From: CBDUXT01 sp965371245
Lineage (GTDB): Bacteria > Planctomycetota > Phycisphaerae > UBA1845
DNA: 39,668 nucleotides
Direction of reading: 5' to 3'
Assembly (NCBI GenBank): GCA_965371245.1
Contig: CBDUXT010000055.1
Coordinates: 1-39,668 of the forward strand
In this document: piece after piece, positions 33,081-39,668 of the stretch
Position numbering within the stretch: the first letter of the stretch is position 1
Layout of the letters: the number at the start of each line of letters is the position of its first letter
Notes under the pieces: model-generated
What the model saw: the letters and a program-made list of their open reading frames with translations, nothing else
Database searches by the model: none
Told to the model about the DNA's origin: nothing
Program-made: the position numbers and the translations under genes

Positions 33081-35786
33081 TTACATCATCGCACGCGTAA
33101 CATCCAGGCGGACCAGCCGCATCAGTTCATCATCAGGCAATTCCGTCAGTTTGACCTCGCCATCGGTGGTGAGGATCTCGTCGGCCAACTGTCGCTTCTC
33201 TGCAATCAGCTCATCGATTCGTTCTTCAATCGTCCCTCTGGTTACGAACTTGTGCACCAGCACGTTGCGTTTCTGGCCGATGCGGAATGCCCGGTCGGTG
33301 GCCTGGTTCTCGACGGCCGGGTTCCACCAGCGGTCGAAGTGAATCACATGCGAAGCCGCGGTCAGATTCAGGCCCGTGCCGCCAGCCTTGAGCGACAGGA
33401 TGAAGAACGGCGGTCCGCCCTCGTCCTGAAACTGCGCGACCACGAACTTGCGTTTCTTGACACTCGTTCCACCATGCAAAACCAGCCCCGCGCGACCGAA
33501 CACCGCCGTCAGATGGTCCGCCAACGGGTCGATGATCTCCCGGAACTGCGTGAAGATCAACACCCTTTCCTGGCGCTGCGCCAGCTCTTCGCAAAGCTCT
33601 CCGAGACGGAGAAACTTGCCGCTGTCGGGCGGACTGTAGCCGCCGTCGCCGGAAAGCTGGCTGGGATGGTTGCAGATCTGCTTCAGCCGCATCAGAGTCC
33701 GGAGCACCAGACCGCGCCGCGCCATGCCGTCGGCTTGTTCCAAGGCCGATTGCATTTGCCGCACGGTCTGCTCGTAGAGCTTGACCTGTGCCTTCGTCAG
33801 ATTGCAATACCGAGGCGTTTCGATCTTCTCCGGCAGGTCTGCGATGACGGAACGGTCCGTTTTCATGCGGCGCAGAATGTACGGTCCGACCAATTGACGC
33901 AATGGCGCGAACCGGTCATGTTCCCGCGCTTGCAGACTCTTGACGAACGATTTGAACACACCTGCTGAACCGAGTAAGCCAGGGTTGAGAAAGTCGAACA
34001 GCGACCACAGATCGCCCAGGCAGTTCTCGACCGGTGTGCCGGTCAGGACGATCCGCGATTGGGTGGGCAGCTTCTTCACGGCCTTGGTCTGACGCGCTGA
34101 TGGGTTCTTGATTGCCTGGGCCTCGTCCAGAATCACCAGTCGCCACTCCAACCGTGTCAACCAATCCTGGCGGGTCAGCATGGAATAGGTCGTGACGGCC
34201 AAGTCGGTTTCGCGAAGGCGCCGGGCGGGAGATTTGGCGATCTGCTCGAGCGCCTGGCGATCCGTCTCGGCCGGATGCAGAAACGTCAGCTTCAGCGACG
34301 GCGCAAAACGCTTCGCCTCGCTTCGCCAGTTGCCCAGAAGTGACGTCGGCACGATCAGAAGTGCCGGCCTGCGCTGCCGTATGGGTTTTCCGTCCCGATC
34401 ACACAGCAAAAGCGCCAGCACCTGGATCGTCTTGCCCAGTCCCATGTCGTCGGCCAGGCATGCTCCCAACCCCAGTGTCGTCAGGAAACGCAGCCAGGCC
34501 AGACCGACGCGCTGATACGGCCGAAGTGTCCCCTCCAACCCATCACAAAGCTCGATCGCATCCAGCCGGCCCGGTTCGCGCAGGCCTTCGAGAATCTCTT
34601 GCATCCCTTCGCCGGCGGAGACGTGTACCCACGGGCGTTCCTCTTCCGCTCGATCCTCATGCTTCAGGTCTGCCGACGCGCCGGCCAACAGGCGCATCCC
34701 CTCGACAAATGAGATCTCCCCATTCGCCGCACGGCTTTCCAGGGCTTGCCAGTGGTCGATCGCTTCCAGCAGTTTCTCGCGATCCACCTCTACCCATTGA
34801 CCCTTGAGTAGCACCAACCCATCCGGGCTGGCCAGCAGCGCAGCCAACTCCTCCGACGAAAGGGTTTCATCCCCCAGCGCCATGCTCACGTTGAAATCCA
34901 GCACCGCGCCCGCCCCGAGTGTGGTTTGGTTCTGCCGGCCGATCGTCACCGACACCTGCGGACGAGAGCGTTTCCTCCACCAATCCGGCAGCCGGACCGA
35001 CAGACCGCTGTCCTCCAACTCCGGCGCAGTCCGCAGAAACGTATACGCTCGCTCCGCCGTCCACCCCATCGGCAGATAGATTTCGCCGGAATCAGCCAGT
35101 TCCTTCACCCATTCACAACGTTCCGCAGCCTGTTGCACCGGAGCAAGTAGCTTGATTAGCGCGGACCGGTTCTTTGCCCCGGCGTACTGCTCCAGCGCCT
35201 TTCGCAATGGCAAGTGCTTCAACCGTCCCCCGGCCCCGAACCCGGTGGCATAGGTCGCCAGGAACGCAAATGGACGGGCTTGGTCGCTCTTGTTCTCGGC
35301 GAGATGAAAGCAAACGCGACCCACCTGATGCCACTTCGGCGCCCGCGCCTGCTGAAAAGCCTTCAGACCGCCGGCTGACTCGATCGCCTCTGTTGCCCAC
35401 TGGTTAAGCGCAGCGCAGATGTCCAGCAGAATCTGAGTGGTCAGATACTCCCCGCCCCGCATGGGCGGCGCCGTCAACACCCAAGTCGCGCACTCGGCCA
35501 GCGATGGTGGCTCGACCTCGACGCCATCCGCCGATTCGGGAATGTGACAAAGCGCGGTGAGATACCGCTCGGCCACGCCCTGCCAGTAACGCAAGGTAAG
35601 TGAATCGTCCGTAGCGATCTTCTCGGCCGCCAGCGTGAAGAGTCCTTCTCGCCAATCGACAGAAAACAGCTTCCCAAGCGACGCCAGTCGCGCAGGTTTG
35701 GCCTGGTCCTGGTCAGATTCCCAGCACAGATGCCCCGTCGGCGTGAGTCGGATTTCCGGCACAGCCCTTGCTTTCGCCCCGTCCAA
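33081..35786 (-). CDS. SNF2-family DEAD/DEAH-box helicase
   Basis: About 901 residues. The N-terminal half is the helicase-associated region of bacterial SNF2 proteins. The ATPase core begins near 430: ACLADDMGLGKTIQVLALLL (motif I, about 445), ILDEAQAIKNPSARQTKAVK (motif II, DEAQ, about 553), VLTGTPVENCLGDLWSLFDF (motif III), LIFTQFREIIDPLADHL, LSLKAGGTGLNLTAASHVIH and DRAFRIGQKRNVLVHKFVT (motif VI, about 832). It is an ATP-driven DNA translocase. With its SWIM partner, it may remodel protein-DNA complexes. The start is unusual: TTG 35786 is used here, but an ATT codon 30 bases upstream in frame fits relatives (EHGLLDGAK) and a stop lies just before it. Confidence 0.94.
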   Translation of the reverse strand: MDGAKARAVPEIRLTPTGHLCWESDQDQAKPARLASLGKLFSVDWREGLFTLAAEKIATDDSLTLRYWQGVAERYLTALCHIPESADGVEVEPPSLAECATWVLTAPPMRGGEYLTTQILLDICAALNQWATEAIESAGGLKAFQQARAPKWHQVGRVCFHLAENKSDQARPFAFLATYATGFGAGGRLKHLPLRKALEQYAGAKNRSALIKLLAPVQQAAERCEWVKELADSGEIYLPMGWTAERAYTFLRTAPELEDSGLSVRLPDWWRKRSRPQVSVTIGRQNQTTLGAGAVLDFNVSMALGDETLSSEELAALLASPDGLVLLKGQWVEVDREKLLEAIDHWQALESRAANGEISFVEGMRLLAGASADLKHEDRAEEERPWVHVSAGEGMQEILEGLREPGRLDAIELCDGLEGTLRPYQRVGLAWLRFLTTLGLGACLADDMGLGKTIQVLALLLCDRDGKPIRQRRPALLIVPTSLLGNWRSEAKRFAPSLKLTFLHPAETDRQALEQIAKSPARRLRETDLAVTTYSMLTRQDWLTRLEWRLVILDEAQAIKNPSARQTKAVKKLPTQSRIVLTGTPVENCLGDLWSLFDFLNPGLLGSAGVFKSFVKSLQAREHDRFAPLRQLVGPYILRRMKTDRSVIADLPEKIETPRYCNLTKAQVKLYEQTVRQMQSALEQADGMARRGLVLRTLMRLKQICNHPSQLSGDGGYSPPDSGKFLRLGELCEELAQRQERVLIFTQFREIIDPLADHLTAVFGRAGLVLHGGTSVKKRKFVVAQFQDEGGPPFFILSLKAGGTGLNLTAASHVIHFDRWWNPAVENQATDRAFRIGQKRNVLVHKFVTRGTIEERIDELIAEKRQLADEILTTDGEVKLTELPDDELMRLVRLDVTRAMM

Positions 35787-35960
35787 GAGCCCGTGTTCGC
35801 TTTCAATGTACGACCTGCGATTCTACCGACCCCGAACCGTCCGGTACACTCATCCCTTGCCTATGATGCCGGAGGGGCAAGAGATTCAACCACCTCCGCC
35901 TGAAGACGGGGTGGTCGAGTTCGCTTCGGTTGCCATGTTGTTGGTGGCAGACTCACGGGG

Positions 35961-36116
35961 TTACCGGCGGTATCGGTAGGCCGCACTGCAGCACGCCCAC
36001 ACCCGTGCGTCCGGTGCGATCTTCACCAGGACCGTGTTGCGGCCTGCCTTGGCGTGGCCCTCAACGAAGGGCGCGTAAATCGAACCGAGTCCCGGCGGGC
36101 TGTCGAAATGAGGCAT
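35961..36116 (-). CDS. Small hypothetical protein
   Basis: A 51-residue frame opens MPHFDSPPGLGSIYAPFVEG and ends CCSAAYRYRR. AGGAAGA lies 7 bases before ATG 36116. Composition looks coding (few Arg runs, mixed hydrophobics), but I recognise no family. It may be a fragment of a longer gene. It is divergent from nothing obvious and lies between SNF2 and the IS66 remnant. Confidence 0.3.
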   Translation of the reverse strand: MPHFDSPPGLGSIYAPFVEGHAKAGRNTVLVKIAPDARVWACCSAAYRYRR

Positions 36117-36601
36117 TCGATTATCTTCCTGCTCGGCGTTTGCGGTGCCAAGCGTAGCGCCGAACACACTTCAGCCATCCGCCCGATTGGCCACCACCAT
36201 CGACTCCGAATTCCGGTCGGTTTTGACTCTGACTGGTGGGCGGGCGGGATGCGCCGGCACCGGCACCGAATCGCCGGCGGATCACGCTACGGCCAACTGG
36301 TTTGCGAACAATCGGCGTCCGATGGGCGGCCGCATCATAAGGTCCATCATCGGACGTTCGCCCGCCACCCGCAAGCCTACCTCCGGATCCAGGCTGCGCC
36401 GCACAGCGATCCTGGACCAGCGCAGGATGTCATTCTGCGCGACCTGGTACTGAACGATCTAAACATCGTTGGTAACCGTTCACGGCATTCGGCCCGTTGT
36501 TTCGCGCACACGGCAGGTGGCTGATCCGCAGTTCCTGGACGTTGTGACCCGTTTTCGCCGATCATGATGTGTAGGCAAACCCCCATGCGAAGGAGCGGCC
36601 G
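36117..36601. other. Gene-free stretch before the IS66 remnant
   Basis: No supported gene. Several plus-strand frames (for example 36145-36453) are Arg/Thr/Ala-rich with no start signal. The left end of the IS66 element should lie in 36460-36601, but I could not identify its terminal repeat. Confidence 0.4.
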
Positions 36602-37797
36602 GTGGAACCGACCCGGGAGCAGGCGTATCGGCGACGGATCGCGGAATTGGGGGCTGAGGTGGCCACACTGAAAGCCGAGCTCACCCGGCTGGCGGAGTTG
36701 GTTGCCAAGCTTTCCAGGAATTCGTCGAACTCCTCCAAGCCGCCTTCGAGTGACATCGTCAAGCCACCGAAGCCGACATCTTCGAAGCCAGCGAATTCCA
36801 GGAAGAGGAAACGCAAGATCGGTGGCCAGCCGGGTCATACGCAGCACGAGCGTTCGCCCTTTTGCCGCGAAGAGATCGATGACGTGCGCAAGTACCGATT
36901 GAACTGCTGTCCGAACTGCGGTGCCGCGGTCATCACCCGTCCCAAAGAAACTCGAGTGGTTCAGCAGGTCGAACTCACCGAAAAGCCGGCCGAGATCGTC
37001 GAGCACCGCGCGGAGGGCAGTTGGTGTCGGCGGTGTAAGAAGGTGGTTTAGGCTCCGCTGCCGGCGACGGTTCAACAGGGTGGATTGCTGGGGCCGGAGT
37101 TGACGGCTCTGGTGGGTTACCTCAAGGGTGTCTGCCACGCCTCGTTCTCGACGATTCGCAAGTACTTTCGCGATGTACTCCAGACTCCCATTTCACGCGG
37201 GCAGTTGGCCGAGGTAATCGGGAAAGTCAGCGAGTCCTTGGGCCCGGCGTATGAAGAGCTTCGCACGCGTCCGCCTCAGGAACCGCGGCTCATCTGATTC
37301 GCGAAGTGAAGTTCCTGATCGGCCTGCCGCATGAGCGCACGCGAGGTTATGGAGAGCGCCCGCTCGATGCGCTGCGTCAATTGTTCCGCGTCATTCACCG
37401 CCGGGAAACCATGACTTCCAAGGGGTTTCAGCGGGCACTGGAAAAAGCCCGGACCGACGTGATGAACGCCGCCACCTGGGCGCCGCGGCGTTCGCCGGCC
37501 AAGAACCTGGCCAAGCGCTTTCGCCTCCACGGCAATGCCTATTTCCGCTTCATCACCACGTCGGGCGTCGAGCCGACCAACAACCTGGCTGAACAAGCCA
37601 TACGCTTCGTGGTCATCGACCGCCGCATTACCCAGGGCACTCGAAGCGAGCGCGGACAGCGATGGTGCGAACGCATCTGGACCGCGATCGCAACTTGCAC
37701 CCAACAAGGACGATCGGTATTCGAATACCTTCACGAAGCCGTCAGCGCCCACTTCAACGATCAGCCGATTCCATCACTTGTCCCCGCGGGACCGTGA
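36602..37797 (+). pseudogene. tnpC: IS66-family transposase TnpC, internally deleted and interrupted
   Basis: The first part (GTG 36602) has the IS66 N-terminus: a leucine-rich coiled coil (YRRRIAELGAEVATLKAELT), SRNSSNSSKPPSSD, and the zinc-binding CPNCGAAV ... WCRRCKKVV. A TAG at 37049-37051 breaks it; the frame continues with LLGPELTALVGYLKGVCHAS and QTPISRGQLAEVIGKVSESL. At about 37286 the sequence jumps from RPPQEPR directly into the region HLIREVKFLIGLP in another frame. The roughly 75 residues with the first catalytic Asp (DETGHK region) are missing. The end (TSGVEPTNNLAEQAIRFVVI, ITQGTRSERGQRWCERIW) is well preserved. Not functional. Confidence 0.88.
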
Positions 37798-37943
37798 ACG
37801 GATACCTCTCTTGGTATGTCACTGACGTGATTCGCCGACGGTACGGCGTAAACTACTCCTGCGGTACCGTGGGGCGGCTACTGCGAAGTCTCGGCCTAAG
37901 CAGCGAGGAGCTTGTTGCGCTGGGACTCGTAGGCCATCGCTAG
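37794..37943 (+). pseudogene. IS630-like winged-helix fragment
   Basis: The frame reads YLSWYVTDVIRRRYGVNYSC, GTVGRLLRSLGLSSEELVAL, then a stop at 37941-37943. The piece I.RRYGV.YS..TVGRLLR.LGLS matches the N-terminal winged helix of IS630-type transposases. The catalytic domain is absent. It begins at the end of the IS66 remnant and shares its last bases with the stop of the convergent methyltransferase gene. Short, so the assignment is modest. Confidence 0.4.
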
Positions 37944-38923
37944 CACGCACCACCGGCTCTGTCGAGATCCACCGATTCTTGGTTTGTTTCGGCCTCTCGT
38001 TCGAGACGTGACATCGCGGCGTGGTAGGCGCTCTTTCGTACCTCGTAACCAATCCATCTTCGACCCAACCGCTGGGCCACGACCAATGTGGTGCCGCTTC
38101 CCGCGAAGGGGTCCAAGACGATATCCCCTTGTTTTGTAGTCAAACGAACAAAGAACGATGCGAGTTGGTCTGGGTGGGCCGAGTCGTGCAGTAGGCTCTG
38201 CGAGACATGGGCGCAGGTCAGGACGTTGCCGGGCAGAGCCGTGTCACCGTACTCGAAGTTCGTCGCGTCGATTCTGAATCCTCCGACGGACGTGCGGAAG
38301 CGTTTGCTTTGGCCGTTGGTCGGCTTCGCGGGTTGGCGCACGGCATCGGGATAGAAAACATGATTCTTGGACTGCGTGAAATGCAAGATGCGTTGGAAGG
38401 CGTCCTTGAGCCGTCCTGTGGCTCGCCGGGGCAGCGGGTTGGGCATCATCCAGATCAGTTCGTCGCAGAAGCGCCAGCCCGTATCCTTCATCTTAGCCAC
38501 GAGTTCGTGGATGAACGTGTGCCGCTCGCCGTTGACGACGGGTTCCTTTATGACAAGAAACAAGCTGCCGTTCCGACTGAGCGTGCGCCGCATCTCGGCC
38601 GCCTTCGGCATGAACCATTCCACCCAATCATTCGCGCGAAGTCCGGCGCGGCAAGCACGCGGATACGGCGGGCTGGTGAAGATCAGGTTGACGGAGCGGT
38701 CGCGGACTGCACGCATGTTCTCGCACGTGCCGAGGTGCAGCGTGTCTAAGCTCCCGCGACGGCGTGCCGGCTTCGCGCTGCCACGAAGAGAACGCAACAG
38801 CATGTCGGGGTCGTAAACCCTATAGCCGTTTCCGTTTCGTTGGGGTTTGAGTTTCGCATCCCATCGACGGATCGTCTTAGTGGATACCGACAGCATCCGT
38901 GCAGCCTGCGACACCGTGACCAT
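37940..38923 (-). CDS. DNA methyltransferase (N4-cytosine type) fused to a MerR-like helix-turn-helix
   Basis: From ATG 38923 (GGAGA 5 bases upstream) the protein has 327 residues. Residues 1-50 (VTVSQAARMLSVSTKTIRRW, then NGNGYRVYDPDML) are a MerR-like winged helix. The methyltransferase follows: TSPPYPRAC (83-91) is motif IV with the Ser typical of N4-cytosine methylation, and DPFAGSGTTLVVAQ (about 271-284) is motif I. The order IV then I is the beta class. No restriction enzyme gene is adjacent, so it looks solitary, though the flanks are eroded. The recognition site is unknown. It is convergent with the IS630-like remnant. Confidence 0.9.
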   Translation of the reverse strand: MVTVSQAARMLSVSTKTIRRWDAKLKPQRNGNGYRVYDPDMLLRSLRGSAKPARRRGSLDTLHLGTCENMRAVRDRSVNLIFTSPPYPRACRAGLRANDWVEWFMPKAAEMRRTLSRNGSLFLVIKEPVVNGERHTFIHELVAKMKDTGWRFCDELIWMMPNPLPRRATGRLKDAFQRILHFTQSKNHVFYPDAVRQPAKPTNGQSKRFRTSVGGFRIDATNFEYGDTALPGNVLTCAHVSQSLLHDSAHPDQLASFFVRLTTKQGDIVLDPFAGSGTTLVVAQRLGRRWIGYEVRKSAYHAAMSRLEREAETNQESVDLDRAGGAC

Positions 38924-39613
38924 ACTTGTCTCCACCATATGCCTGATCCTGTCCAATCAAAGTCCAAGGTTTTCGATACCGAGTTGTTGGACATATCGGC
39001 AACTTTGAATGGTGGCCTTGGCGTGAAAATCGGGCGACGCGATCCCGTTTTGAATTGCGGAAAGGCCGTTGAATCCGAAGCCGGTTTCTCGATCGCCGCA
39101 CTCGTTCATCGGATCACTTCCCTGTTCAACACGGACTCTCGTCGGACGGATGTCCCCCGTGATTGGCTACACAAGCCGTCTCTCGGCTGTCACGCCGGAC
39201 AGTTGTCCGACGGCGGAAGATCGTCGCGGCATATTGTCAACAAGACCAGACGATGACCGTATCGCCTGACGCCGCGACCTCGCAGGGGCGATATCGCTCA
39301 ATCGGTGCGCTCGTCGATGGGTTCGGGATCGGAGGGATGTGAGGGGAACGCCCCTGCCGGGCTGACGCCGCTTTCAGCGACTTGGCGTGAGCGACGCGAG
39401 AGTTAGATTCCCGATCGACGGCGAGACTCCCCTGTTGAGTCTTGATAGCCATCTTGGTTGACTTGGCACGCCAAACGCTCGACAATGCCGATGCTTGGTT
39501 GATGGGCGTGACTTGGGCGTAATGGCCTGCCGATAAGGTGGTCCATGGTAAAGCGAAACAAGCCAAGTTGCAGGTCGTGCTCTAACGGGCGACAAGATAG
39601 GTAAGTATCCGCA
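38924..39613. other. 690-base gene-free stretch before tRNA-Leu
   Basis: No supported gene. The plus-strand frame 38840-39256 and the minus-strand frame 39237-39452 (from ATG 39452) have no ribosome site and no family resemblance. I saw no direct repeat of the tRNA end that would mark an attachment site; the tRNA 3' end is outside the window. Confidence 0.5.
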
Positions 39614-39668
39614 GCGGATGTGGCGGAATTGGCAGACGCGCTGGCTTCAGGTGCCAGTGGGGGCAACC
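39614..39668 (+). tRNA. tRNA-Leu (anticodon CAG), cut by window end
   Basis: GCGGATGTGGCGGAATTGGC begins the acceptor and D arms in the pattern of leucine tRNAs. The anticodon arm is CTGGC-TTCAGGT-GCCAG, a perfect 5-bp stem with anticodon CAG. A long variable arm begins at GTGGGGGCAACC, and the rest lies beyond the window. It reads CTG codons, which are frequent in this GC-rich DNA. Confidence 0.92.

Noticed and set aside
37049..37051. In-frame TAG in the IS66 transposase as a recoded codon
   Set aside because: The gene also has a frameshifting internal deletion and misses catalytic residues, so the TAG is one of several lesions. No nearby structure supports readthrough.
39237..39452. Minus-strand ORF before tRNA-Leu as an integrase or recombinase tail
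   Set aside because: No Tyr or Ser recombinase motif and no start signal could be seen.

Overview
The window looks like high-GC chromosomal DNA from a planctomycete, probably Phycisphaerae-like. This is inferred from the gene set: a Cys-rich secreted protein with an IPTL-type C-terminal sorting signal, a membrane-anchored MutS-like ATPase, a CocE-type lipoprotein hydrolase, a SWIM/SNF2 pair, and wide gene spacing filled with palindromic repeats. No rRNA or taxon-defining marker is present, so the assignment is tentative.

Layout. 1-2050 is a graveyard of transposons: the tail of an IS4-type transposase, an RHS/YD-repeat gene fragment, an IS21 element with intact istB but only the C-terminus of istA, and the tail of another transposase. 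2357-6211 (minus) is a giant Cys-rich surface protein. 6806-13560 is a minus-strand housekeeping block: STAS protein, RNase HII-like protein, P-loop protein, membrane/coiled-coil protein, LarC nickel chelatase, a DUF3179 protein, and a C2H2 zinc-finger/AT-hook protein. 14184-29995 is mixed-strand core content: MutS-like ATPase, PLP enzyme, Maf pyrophosphatase, M19 dipeptidase, a lipoprotein, a TPR lipoprotein, sirtuin, MBL hydrolase, SDR, MiaB and CocE hydrolase. 30104-39668 is accessory: an ISL3 element, a RecB-like nuclease remnant, a SWIM/SNF2 operon, a deleted IS66 transposase, an IS630-like remnant, a DNA methyltransferase with an N-terminal MerR-like helix-turn-helix, and the start of a tRNA-Leu(CAG) cut by the window end.

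The most striking observation is at 12018-12845. The DUF3179 gene has an in-frame TGA exactly where the family carries the Cys of its CPL motif. The reading frame stays open for 97 codons after it with clear family sequence. A compact GU-loop hairpin starts 14 nt after the TGA, where bacterial SECIS elements sit. I read this as a candidate selenoprotein. TGA is an ordinary stop for other genes here, and the two in-frame TAG codons seen elsewhere lie in obviously decayed genes.

A second theme is non-coding: a roughly 25-bp dispersed repeat (core CCGTAAGGGAGCGG) in at least five places plus an inverted half-copy, once inside a coding region; a 74-bp element duplicated precisely at the stop codons of two unrelated genes; and several nested intergenic hairpins.
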